Assembly: GCF_032854445.1 (NCBI RefSeq)
Contig: NC_088295.1
Span: forward strand, 72,320,028-72,384,027
Reading direction: 5' to 3'
Length of the DNA stretch: 64,000 nt
Source of the DNA: Liolophura sinensis
Taxonomy: Eukaryota > Mollusca > Polyplacophora > Chitonida > Chitonidae
The notes beneath the pieces are model-generated. The model saw only the letters and a program-made list of their open reading frames with translations. It was not told the origin of the DNA and made no database searches. Below, one piece after another: positions 12,662-24,900 of the stretch (within the stretch, counting starts at the first letter, position 1; each line of letters opens with the position of its first letter). A program made the position numbers and the translations under genes.

Positions 12662-14950
12662 ATTCCTGAATGAAGATGTTATCAATGAATAATGATTAAA
12701 TAATAACAATGTTTATTTGACAGTGAATCTGTAGGTTAGTAGTGTCCATCCATCGTGACTTCTTTCAACTAATCAGTGTCCGCGCCCTCTTCTTCACAGG
12801 AGAGTGTTCTTTGGAAATTTGACTTCGGATTTTGTTTTACGGGTTGATGGCCTGAATGGTGATTTGGATACATTGCTTATGGCCTGCAATTTAGAAAGGG
12901 TGTTTTAATTATATGAATTAGCGGAGGAAAAATAAAACAAAAACAAAAAACAATGGCATGGTTAATGGATTTATTTATCTCTTTGATTGCCTTTTAACGC
13001 CGTATTCACTAATATTTCCCCTGTGTGTGACGGCTGTGAAATCTATGGGTGGGTGAGGAAACAGGAATACATGGAGAGAACGAGAATAACTGAAGGAAAC
13101 AGGGGACAGGCCTAGAGTAAATCAACTCGCTTTTCCAGGTACCAGGTAAAACTCCTGACTTACGGAAGAGGTCTACAGCAAAAAGCTAGAGCTGATTTGG
13201 AGTTTCACTTCCAAGGACGCCCATCGGTTAAGGTAAAATAGACGCTTTATGCAAAAGGCTCCCAACACGTGGAATGTAACTGTTTTGTTATAGGAAACCG
13301 GTTTAAAAAGAACGATAGACAAAAAAGTTCGAATTCAGGGTTTATTAGAAAACAAAGCTCTTGATAACGTTAAGGGACATCTACAAGGAATTAAAGAATG
13401 ACTTCTTATCAAGTCTGTTTAATTACATTTAATTATCCATCGCCGGTCAAACCAGATAAATGACTCTCATATATGCAGTGATAAAACATTTCCAAATTCT
13501 CATAAATAAATTTATAGAGCAACTTGATGGAAATCTTGAAATATCAAGGACGTCAATGTGAGCATGGCATGAACGTTAGCGGTGACTGTGATACATGTAA
13601 GAATACGACATCTATCAATCAACCTGTTTGACTGAACTCCACTGGAACAGTCAAGTAAGTTCTACAGGCTTCAACTTCTCTCAATATTCAACACTTCTCT
13701 TAGTACACACCTATTATTATTTCCAAGCTCTAGTATAATAATTATGCTGATACACTATGTTCTCTGATATGGTATCCGTCACACATTTAATTAGTCTTCT
13801 GCTCACGTGTTCAGAACTATGGAACTTATCGTCCATGTTTAGATATCCGTACTATTATTAATTGCTCACCACCGAACTAGACATTGACACCTACATGTAA
13901 TACCGCAAGCTCTAAACATCGCTATGTTGGACGTCAATATCATTACAAACAAAATGAGGTTTAAATAATACTATTTTCCACAGGTTACAATGTTAAATGC
14001 CATAAGCTTGTTTTCGAGACCTTGACTTCATTGCCTCGAATGGCGTCAAAAAAGCGACATGCCTAAGAAAGTGTGTGGAGAGTAACCTGACTAAACTTAG
14101 CAGCAAATTCCACACAGGAACAAAATTAAACAGAATTTCCTAACATCTAATTCTGATAAAAATGTCCTTTATTAAGGTTATTATATACTGAAACCTGAAA
14201 ATAATTTCAAACCCGAAAGTGTCAGAAGCAGGGCTTGATGTAAAGGCGACCTCATATTCGGTAACTGGTGACGTCACTTGAGGCAATTAAGTTTTATGGT
14301 GTCTAACATCATAAATTAGAAAAAGTTTTCTAACTTCATTTTATAAGCAATAACAGTGAAGTCCGACACATCGATATGTACAGGTTGTGATATTAACAAA
14401 AGGCAGTTTAGTAATGAGCATCAGTGATTTTTTTAACATGGGCGACAAGATAAACGAAACAGACTATAGCAGATAGATATTGGCATCAAAAATGTTCGTG
14501 GGTATCACTGATTTATAAAAAGACACATTAACAAAATAAAAATATTCGTCTCACACTTTGCTCATATATTTAAAAACCACACTTCTTGAGCATAACCCTT
14601 CAAGATGTGCTTTCCTATATATTATCAATCGTTACAATTATGCATATCGTTACAGAGATATTAAATATTTAAACACCATGGAAAGAAGTATGAAAATACA
14701 ACACTAAGCATTACGAAAGTATGAAAATACAACACTACACAAATATATTTCCTCCATCATGAATGCCGTTAATTTCAGAAACTCCCGTACAACCGAAGTA
14801 GACGAGCTTACTACTCTCACATGTTAAAATGTCCAAAGTTTAAACGTGTTAAAACAATACATGCTAAATACTGTAATACGTGAATGTCAACCTCTTAAAA
14901 TGATACGCTCCGTAACAATTATTTGCAGGTTGTAATATGATGATAGATTA
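12662..14950. other. Intergenic, no gene seen
   Basis: Apart from the decayed SINE tail at 12970-13060 I see no exon, RNA gene or regular repeat in this AT-rich stretch. It lies between the 3' side of the GPCR and the 3' end of TPK1 (minus strand). Confidence 0.5.
12970..13060 (-). mobile_element. Decayed SINE 3' end
   Basis: TTTATTTATCTCTTTGATTG then TTTTAACGCCGTATTCACTA and a diverged TGACGGCTGTG, i.e. the reverse complement of the main SINE tail, fading beyond about 13060. Confidence 0.4.
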
Positions 14951-14955
14951 CAACA

Positions 14956-15152
14956 TTTATTTATTTATTTATTTAAATTAGTGTTTTACGCCGTTCTCAA
15001 GAATATTTCACTTACACGTCGGCCGCCAGCATTACGGTGTGAAGAAACCGGGTTGAGCCCGGGAGAAACCCACGACCATCCACAGATTGTTGACAGACCT
15101 TCCCACACACGACCGGGAGAGGAAGCCAGCTTGTTCTGCACTTGAACTCACT
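14956..15152 (-). mobile_element. Main mollusc-type SINE, head truncated
   Basis: A TTTATTTATTTATTTATTTA run followed by GTGTTTTACGCCGTTCTCAA and the family middle to TTGAACTCAC, all in reverse complement. It lies downstream of the TPK1 stop codon. Confidence 0.75.
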
Positions 15153-15544
15153 CTTACAATGCGGATAGGAACGCAAAACCTAGAAGAGTCTATAGTATGA
15201 CAGAAACTCCAGTCAAGTTACGAATCCACTACTCATTTTATAAAGTGTTCAAATCTTAAGTGTTAATCTTAACATTACGAATGCTTTTCCGTCCTCCACC
15301 ACACCAAAAAAGCTGGATTTATAATGAGTAAAGTTGTATACACGAACATTTCTGAGAGTTTTTAGAGAGTAGGTTAACTGTAAAGTAAACTAGGAGAGAT
15401 ATTTACAAAAATCTCCATTCCCAACTTGGCTTTCTGACACCTGGAAGAAGTCGGTTATAAACATCCCACATACGTTGAACAAACTGAAGTGAAACTGTAT
15501 ATCCCGTGATACTGATCCTGTATGGCAGAGTTTTACAGGTGAAT

Positions 15545-18500
15545 CTAATAGTTATACCCCATCGTCCATATCAAAGGATCAGAATTCAACACAGTAACCA
15601 CGCCACTTCCGTCATAGCTGTTGGATGTGGAGATCAACTCACCGAACTTCATCGTACTGTTGCCTACAAGAGAGCACTGGTACAGAAACGGGACATCAAA
15701 ACTTCATATCAACATTTCTCATTGGCACCTAGTTTATACTGGTTATGTTAAATTGGACCATCAAGTTTTTGTAGCTCTACGTGTCACTAATATGATCCAC
15801 CGAAACAAGCTTTTCCACTTCCACAATCCTGGTACACATTTATTTATTTCATTGGTGTTTTACGCCGTACTCAAGCATATTTCACTTATACGACGGCGAC
15901 CTGCATTATGGCGGGAGGAAACGGGCAGAGACCTGAGGAAACCCACAACCATCTGCAAGTTTCTGCAAGACCTTCCACGTACAGCCGGAGCGGAAGACAC
16001 AATGAACTGGACTTAAGTTCATAGCGAAGGTATTGGTGAGAGACTCCTGGGACAAGGCGCCAGGTGGGGTATACATTACAACCTCACCATGGAAGGTCCA
16101 GATAAGAGCTACCCTGGGCAAGGTTCGATTCACAAATATGAAAGTGGATATAATTGTTATTGTAAGAGGCGTTATTATTCAACCATACAAGTAATGATGT
16201 GGAAATACCGCATGCCTATTAACCACTTAAACTCACTGAGGTTCCACTTCAGACCTGTGGTAGTGACAGATTCACAGGGTCCACCCACAGGTACTAAGCC
16301 ACACCACTCTGCCTCTAACCCCGTCTGAACTTCAATCTTGTGTCGTCCCTGGAGCATGAACATGTCATGTATCATTCAATCTAAGTATATATATGTATAT
16401 AAGACCTCGTCTTCATTCGCGTATTAATCGCCAAACATGTACGTTCTGCGGCAAAAATCGCAAGACAATTTGCAAAACGAGCACTCAAATCAAACCACCA
16501 AAGTGTCATGTGAAGAGCAGAAGTCAACAGTTTTCAATGATGACAGAAAGACGTTATGTGAATGTTCTGGAAGCTTAAGTTTAATAAGTACCCAAATCCT
16601 GTACCATGCTAGTTTATGAACTGTGGTTAATCAAAGATTCATCACAGCCACTGTTAATATATCCCACATGGCGATTTTCATCCACATGATGCATAAACTT
16701 CCTCTAGTCTCAAAAATCTGACAGCGATTAACGACATCTGAGAAATAAAAAGGCACTCGAACAACACACTTAAAACACGTTGTAGAAACGTTTCTTTTGC
16801 CACAAGAGACAGTTGGAAGTATGTAAAAGAATGCATAACACCAGAATCGTACAAGATGGTTATGGAGGCTTCGTTAATTCATCCGAGAGAAAAATCATCC
16901 CCAAAATCACCGAAATATAGTTGACTTCAGATAATGTTTCCCTTCAAGTAGTCGAAGATATCTTTCAAGGCACCTCTATTTGTGCACTTCTAAGTGAGGA
17001 TGCCTTACGAATGACATTCCATGACAACATGGTTTTTCCTTTTTTCCAACACTACCCTGTCTAGGATTCCGTTTTCAACTACATGTACACAGGCGCCCAG
17101 TGAAAGCCATATCGTAACTGTTATAAAGGTCTATTGATTATGGAAATAATTCACTGGCTAGTCGATAATGTTGATGCTATATTTTGAAGGCGGTATCGCA
17201 TTTCCATTAAATGAAAATACAATTCGCCTTCGAATTTCGGGCGAGAGCCTCTACACCGTGCCCGTAATCATAAAAGTGATCTTCATTCCGTATGGATTCC
17301 ATTGCAATATTTTTGGATTTCATGATGTTGAACTAAAATCCAGACATGACAATATCTGTAAGGAAAACTAACGTGAATTTATGTTCAAAACACACTCAAA
17401 TAAAACGGAACTCACCGGTTTCAACAGCAATGCCACGGATTCTTTCGAGAAGAGCACTACGGGTTTGTTTAGGAACTCTCTGGCTTCGAATAATGTATTG
17501 ATGTTAGCCATCACGTGATCTAATCGACCGCCAAACGCTCCCACGACTACGACTCCTTTACAGTCCTGGAAACAGATCAACCGTGCGATGGTCACTCCTT
17601 TTAATCCTTAAGGCTTAAGCTTGTTTCCGATGGTATGAAATAATGCCGGTTTAAACTTTAAACACCTTGCCCATGGACATTATAACATCGTAATTTTTAC
17701 ACTTGCCTCAATACACTCGATTGCACCCTACCAAACATCTTCCCCAATAAGCAAAGGTGAAAGGGACGAAACTCTGAAAAGCGTCCTATGCACAAATTAA
17801 TAGAATCTAAAAGACATGAGTATTTATATATTTGTTTGATTGGTGTTATGCCCTACTCAAGAATATTTCACTTATATGACTGCGGCCAGAATTACGGGTG
17901 GGGATAGGGGCAGGAAACCGGGTTTAAACCCAGGGAGAACCAACGCAAATCCGCAGGTTGCAGACAGACCTTTTCACGCACCACCGGCCAGGAAGCCAGA
18001 ATGAGCTGGACTTAAACTCACATTGTTGAGAGCCTCCGGTGTCCTTGCGTCGCGCTGGCATACTAACCAAAAGACATGTAGTAACACACATATATGTTTG
18101 TATATATACATCTCACCAGCCCCCACAAAACTGAACACAGATGTATGAAGAAGAGTAAATAGTGAAACAACAAAATACTGCCTTTCCTTCGAATCATTGA
18201 CCTTGGTGGCCACCACTTTCAAGCACTTTGTAAAATCCGTGAAATCTTGATCTGGCGTCTCGATGATTTCCACTCCCTGTGAAAAAACAGCATTTTAGTT
18301 AAGACAACACTGATGACTATATCTTGTCTATGAGACAAGAATATATGTATATTTGGTCACATTTTGAGAAATAAAAAGGTATACATCTACATCTATATCA
18401 AAATAATGAAAACGGGAGTTTTATTTCCGGTTCTTCTTTCAGACATACATATTAGGGCCTACACATTATCAAAAATAATATGTAAAGGAGACAGCGAAAG

Positions 18501-20037
18501 TGGTCAACATTTATTTACTTATTTACTAGGTGTTTCGTATATTTTTTATCGTTTCAAGAAGTTTTCGGCAGGGTAACAACAGATCAGGTTTATGGATGGA
18601 AAGAGAACAAATCCGGAAAAGCTCGGAGAAAACTACCTCACCTCGCCAGGTACAATTCAAAGAAGCTTCATGCATCTAATCAAAATCTTAACTATACTAC
18701 GGAATTAACACAACAGTTGCCGATCCCTCTGTTATATTAGTCCCAGCTATACTTCATTTTAAAGCATCTGATTATTAGTATTTGGTAAAAACAAACCTGT
18801 AGTATTTGGTTAAAAATATGTAAAGCATGGTTAATATGTCCGAATTGCGACCAATATCCATCACCCGAAGCGCACTAACCTTCACCCACAGTCAAACTAA
18901 CCTTCTGCCGGAACAGAGTGATGGTCTCTGATGGACAGCTGTCAAAATCGCCGGTAATGACATCTGGGACATTGTTGCCCTTGGTTACTTTCTCAAGTCT
19001 AGACGCCCCACCATCTACTGCCACTTTGATAATGGCTGAAATGAATTATTTCTTGAATAAGAATGACGCTCTATCAGATAGTTGTCAGTTCCCGTTTGGC
19101 ATGTTTCAAACTGATAAAATCAGTGGTAATAATGCTGGCTTTCCACATAAGCAAATAAAATACCGACGTCTTACTTTCAAACCTCAAACCGTCAAAAACA
19201 GTTTGGTTGACGGTTTATGTACGAACGTCTGTTTCGATCCCAACCCCCATCGTAGTTTTACGTTATGAATTTGCTAAACGACGGACGAAAACAGTACTGA
19301 AATTACTGAATCTGTCACTACCACAGTCTGAAAAAAGTATGAACAAACCTTGGTGTTCTGAACAAGGCGATCTCCCCTCACTAGGCAAATGAGCCTTATA
19401 AACTTTCGAGACATTTTGAGACACAAGAATTCAACATTGAAAAGAATTACCAAAACATAACAAGAGACCTGCCTTTCTGCCATAAGTTCTCCAGAACTTT
19501 TTGCAAAGGTTCTAACGGGCGGTTCAAGACAACCAGAGCTAGATTCTTCGGTCCTGTAAAAGCAGGCGTGCTTACATGGTGATAAACTCCAGTATTTAAA
19601 ACATTTTCTGAATTATTCCTTTAACTTAATAGTTTAGATGCAGGTCTACCTTACAAACATAGATCATTAATCACGTTAGTGCCTAAGTTGTTTTCTAATC
19701 ATTCTGTTAGCTTAAGGGTTTACCAGATAAAATATGGGCCAAAATCACACCATTTGATTATGACATTCTTATTTAGGGAATCAACAATTTTCGGCCGCAT
19801 TTCCATACTCCTGACATCACAGCCTTTTTCAACAACTGACCATTTTGATTTCAGCAACAGCAATTTTCGGACACACTTTCACACAAATTTCGGCTTTAAT
19901 ACCAGCAATTTTCGGACACACTTCCACACAATTTTCGGCTTTAACGACCGCAACTCACCTGGGCTTACCAACTCACCTGGGCTGTTCTTGAGCACACCTA
20001 GCGGCTTCCATACTGTGGTATCCGGCGACTCTTCCAT
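15545..20037 (-). CDS. TPK1: Thiamine pyrophosphokinase, complete, 7 exons
   Basis: Encodes the cytosolic enzyme that transfers pyrophosphate from ATP to thiamine, making thiamine diphosphate. Coding exons in gene order: 19977-20037, 19473-19553, 18902-19035, 18202-18276, 17416-17565, 16237-16348, 15545-15663. They join in frame to 243 residues, the length I recall for human TPK1. Catalytic-domain motifs: DGG (55-57), GDFDS (76-80), [11 protein letters not shown] (99-109) and GGRLDH (129-134). The C-terminal thiamine-binding domain has [24 protein letters not shown] (196-204) and [14 protein letters not shown]. The exon 1 start is the Met opening [12 protein letters not shown], matching the human N-terminus in position. 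Intron 2 must use a GC donor (AAAG/GCAGGT) to keep frame. The exon 4 donor (AAG/GTCAAT) is weak and was chosen because it keeps frame and total length. The exon 1 donor lies in an 18-bp duplication. SINEs sit in introns 4 and 6. ORC2 starts head-to-head 1.9 kb away. Confidence 0.95.
15838..16060 (-). mobile_element. Main mollusc-type SINE in TPK1 intron 6
   Basis: Reverse complement of the family: TTTATTTATTTCATTGGTGT, TTTTACGCCGTACTCAAGCA, a diverged middle and GAGAGACTCCTGGG near the head. It lies 175 bases downstream of exon 6 on the gene strand and in the same orientation as the gene. Confidence 0.75.
17820..18068 (-). mobile_element. Main mollusc-type SINE in TPK1 intron 4
   Basis: Carries the tail (TTGATTGGTGTTATGCCCTA, CAAGAATATTTCACTTATAT), the middle with a small GGGGATAGGGGCAGG insertion, and a diverged head (GTGTCCTTGCGTCGCGCTGG). 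Fills much of the intron between exons 4 and 5. Confidence 0.75.
19858..19983 (-). repeat. Tandem duplications at the TPK1 exon 1 donor (18 bp x2, 45 bp x2)
   Basis: Two 18-bp units at 19966-19983 and 19948-19965 share 15 identical bases (minus strand AGCCCAGGTGAGTTG), so the exon end and its GTGAGT donor exist twice in a row. Immediately beyond, two 45-bp units (19903-19947 and 19858-19902), built on GGACACACTTTCACACAA, repeat with few mismatches. The second donor keeps reading frame and would add six residues (GELVSP). Confidence 0.85.
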
Positions 20038-21949
20038 CAGAACTGCTACTACATGGACAGCGTTGACATTATACAAAGAGAATTCGGGAACTTAAGCTTA
20101 TAAAGTTAATTTGATTCAACCATAGCCCTATCATGATTACTTGAACGTTATATGTGTGCCAAATTCCGTTTGTGTTATATCCGGCATATACTAGGTTTAC
20201 ATGTATATTGAAACAACGGATATTTTCTAATAACCAGCCATTAAATTAATATGTTTCATTGGATAAACAATTTATTGACAATACCGAAATATGATCCCGT
20301 CTGATGAAAAAAATGATATACCGACAAGTTTTTCTCATGAATTAATCAATGAAATGTTTAGGAACTGACTGACAATTAAGTTAGAGTGCAGATTTTGAAA
20401 TACATCATACATGACGTGTCTGCCGGCGTGCTTTTTGACAATGTTCATGACACATTAACAGCCAGTCTGTGTTCTATATTCATTCACATTTCATTTAACA
20501 CAATCATAGGCCTACTTTCGACAAATGTCAACACGAACTGGACTATCTCCTGCTGTCTAAACAGCAGGCCTATATTGCATTATTAACACACAGTTAGTAC
20601 ACATCTGGATTTACGCGTTACTGAAAAATATTTCACTTGAAGGCTCATTAATACAGGAAACCAGACAGCTAACCCCTTATAGTATATGTAGACCTATATA
20701 TGGTACGACTTGGAAAATATAGCAAGCCCACTGGCTTAATTTCGCATGTTGTCTCCATTCTTTACAGCGAACAGAGCAGTGAACATCTATCCCATTAGCG
20801 AATGAATGAATAATAATGGCTTAACGCCACATCAGCAATATTTCCGCCATATCGTTGAGGATCCATCAATAACAGTTCTAAATGAGGTTGTTTTAAACTA
20901 GCCCCAGGTGATTATATATATTGTACATCATTGCTGGCATTCTCTGATACAAAAGCAATCTGAGTTACCAGCAAATATATAGCAGACATGTATAGGCTTT
21001 GCTGCCTGCATGGCCAAAGGGCAACAACAGATGTCCGCATGGCTATACTTAGTATCAAACGCCTTAATTACACGCGGAGTGTAATATACACCTATGACAG
21101 GGTAGGGGGCTGGTCGAAATGCTCTGTAGAAAGAGTGGTGATGAGATGGCTGGAGAGCTCCATGTTCCTCCACCACTGATATTCTGTGTTCGAACAATGT
21201 GTGCGAGGCTCCACAAGAGACGTGTATATACGTACATGTACTTGTCTGGCATAGGTAGATATAAAGATATCCTTTTTAGCAACGAATTAACGCACCATGT
21301 CGTATGGTTGTATTGTAGGCCCTACAAGGCAAAAATAAAGCACTACCGAGTACAAATAAATCGAGCGATAAAATAAGCATCGACTGACGACTTATCAACA
21401 GTTAATTCAACTATGGATATGTTTAGCCCGATCAATACATTGCAACTTGTATGATTCGCAAATGACAATGCCGGAAGCAAGCAGAAAACCCAGCAGTCAA
21501 AAACAACTGAATACCAGTAGAACCAGATGGACAGTATCGGACAGCTGGTGGCGGGAAGTTGTCGCGCCACAACACACTATTTTAAAAAAGTAAACCTGAA
21601 ATATTATCGGGTAGTGGATCGTGTAATGAAAAAAACACACCGGTATTTAGAGATTCACTCTTAACCTTGAAGGCATAAGTTAATTTGACTTTAAAAAATG
21701 TACATAATAACAATACGCGCATCAATTACAATAGCGGATCTTTTCGGGTAAAACTTGGATGTTTTAAATTAGTCCGTGTCGGATTAACGACCCTAGGTTT
21801 CACATATTTATAAACCTCTTGCTCACATGGTCAGCAGAGACAGAAATTCTGGGAAAAACAAAACACTACGACCAAATACAGCGTAAAATCTATTATTTTC
21901 ATCAGATTGGTGTTGACTGGGGGATCTGTTGAAGACAGACGAAGAGTAA
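20038..21949. other. Divergent intergenic region between TPK1 and ORC2
   Basis: Shared 5' region of two head-to-head genes. No exon recognised. A decayed repeat of another type (TGGCTTAACGCCACATCAGC, near 20817) is present. Promoters of both genes presumably lie here, but I cannot point to a TATA box or other element with confidence. Confidence 0.5.
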
Positions 21950-24900
21950 ATGGCGACCTCAGCCCGGAAGAAGGTTTCTGTCACGTTTGCAGGGGACGAC
22001 GATGTGGTCAATCACATTGTGTATGCGGAGGAACGTCAGTCCGGTAATAAACCAGTAAAAGTTCAAGCACCGTCAATCCGACACATACAGGGCGTTTTCC
22101 CTCTGTAACCCCATCCCGCAACTAATCTACCTGCACAGTTTAAGGGTCTCCTGATGTGATATTTGTCAGAAAATCTGCATACATGTATCTTCATTGGACT
22201 GTGTCTTTGTCCCTATTTTACACAACACCACAACAAACCCATCAAAATAATCTTCAGACCCAGAAAATGCACTAATTAAATCTTTTCTCATCATATGGCA
22301 TTATCTTATAAGACAATGGCATATGGACTAGAACATGCCAAATTTTCAACTTGATGACCCAGACTATGACACAAAACAAGTCTTTTGTATCCCTCTAGAT
22401 ACCCTACCCACATCTTTGCAAATTTCTGACAAAAACAGTGTCAGATTAATCATTCACAATTTAGTGTGTATGTTAATTGCATTTCTTACCTGCTTAGTGA
22501 AATAAAATATGATATTTTCAAAAAGCATAGGTGGGGTGCCCCACATTAACACATGAGAATTGTTTTGCATTGTATTTTATACATACTTATGACAAACAGA
22601 AAGAGATATGCACATTTTACTCCATGGTATTGTCTTAGAAGATAATTAGATTAATCTTAATTATTGATTGTTTTTATATATGTTGCACATAGTCACTGTT
22701 TAATAAGGATTATTTTGAGCTCATTATTATTAGTGTTCTGTGTTTAGTATAAGGCAAGGAGTGGTCGAAAATAAATGTGCAGATATCTGACTTCAGAAGA
22801 CCCTTAAGGCTCCAAACATTTCTTAACAATCCAAATGGTGACCCGTGATCTGTCTTCCCATTTATCTGTAATCCATTAAATACAAATCTTCCAGAGAGCA
22901 AATAATTAAGCAAAGAAAAACTCACAGTAATCTTTATTAAATAATAATACAGCGGGCATTGTCATTAAATTACATGCTTTTTGATAAAGATATAAATAAA
23001 GCATGCTCAAGTAATCATGACGTAATTAATTTACAACTTTACATGTACTGCCTCCGTATTTATTTTTCTGACATTCATTCGGTCAGTGGACAACAAGGTA
23101 AATGACAGAATGTAAGGAGGGACTTTAACTTGCTGAATTATTAAATGTAAATGGTGAAGTACTATGCAGTATTCTAGTACCTATGTACATGATGTGTTAT
23201 TTTGGCAGTTTCGGATTCATTTTTTTGTCATGCAGTATGATGTACGTCAGCCCTTTAAAAAATCGGATGTTACAGCTGTACATGTAGAAGATAATCAGTG
23301 GACATGTGAAAGGGTAACGTTTTATTCTTGTCAGACTTACGACTGCGAAAAAGGTCTTCAGCTTCAAGATCAGGAAGTTACAGAAATACATCAAAGAGTA
23401 AAAATAATGAAAGTGATGGTGACAGTGATGAGGAAAATTTGGCCACACCCCTTTTTGGTAAGACATTGAGACTAAACTCGATGTAATTTTCGTATGGTTA
23501 AAAGCAATTCTTGAAAGTAGGTGAAACTGAAGTTTTTGCTTTCCTACCTAGATACACTGTAGCAACAAACACATTAGTTAAATGAGACTGAGGGCATTGC
23601 TATACATCCTGTTCTCTACATAGAAATAAGGTAGATAGTGTACATTGTGATTATGTTTGTGGTGATATGTAAAATGCCTGTAAAAATTGGAGGAGCACAT
23701 TATATGTTCCTTCATTAATATTCTTCTAATTGTGCTATTCTTGTGTTAAGAAAATGTTTAAATGTTTTGTTTCCCCTGAGGCCCTTCTTCCAAGTGAACT
23801 GTGACTAAATCTAACCAGTAAAATCTTAGATACAAAAGAAGTAACCTGCCATCAGTTTAGCTCCTCTGCCCTGCACTCATACATGTATACTGTATTTCAG
23901 GCCCACTTCAGGATGACAATGTCTTTGTCCAAGGAGCTGATCTTTTCCAGTTTAAAAGCACTAAAAAGTCTGACCAAATGATACTGAAGGGTATGTGTAA
24001 CATTACAGACATGATCTTTGGCTTATCTGTGAGAAGATATGGTGTAAGAAAACAATGAAAATCTAGCCAGATCTTGTTGTGATGTTATTCTGTAAAAAAC
24101 CATTTCATGCCTGCACGTGGGAAGGTCTGCCAGCAACCTGCCGATGGTCCTGGGTTTCCCCCAGCCTCTGCCCGGTTTCCTCCCACCATAATGATAAAAT
24201 TTAACAATGAAATATTCTTGAGTATGGCATGAAACACCAATCAGATAAATAAATAAATAAGATAAATAAAATTCCATTCTTTATCCTTTGATGTTATTTT
24301 CTCTGTTCCACAGTCCATCTCTGGACATAGCCTGTAATTAATAATACATTTATCTATTTCCAGCTAATGAAGCTAGGACTCCCAGATCTAAGTCTCAGAG
24401 TGAACCAACTCCGAAATCTAAGTCTTTGAGGAAGCAAGCAGCACAAGGTTCCAGTAAGAACTTTTCATGACGCTTCTGTCATCTGTGGTGAAAGTCAAAG
24501 AAATTTTATAACCCAGGGAAATCTCTTTAACCAGTCTTTTGAAAGGGCTCTCCAATAACAATACCATAAAAGTAGACTGTCCCATTAGTGACGAGAAAGT
24601 GTTTAAAAAGTAACATGCACAGCAAGAGGGTGTTTCAAGGTTTTCCAATAGATTATCTCCCCTTAGTGTTCCTGTCAGACTAGAGAGAATGTACCACATG
24701 TATACAGACTAATTGTGCAAATTCCATGCCTTATTTTATTTTTGTGGTGTGTCGGTATGGAAATTTACCAGCTTGAAGGTCTAGTTTAGTTAAGTCTTTT
24801 CATTACTTTCCTTGTAAATAAATTAGATAAATGGGTCAAATTGAATAAAAATACTGCTGAGAAAAATGATAAAACGTAGAAAGCTTTTGCAGTTCTCAAG

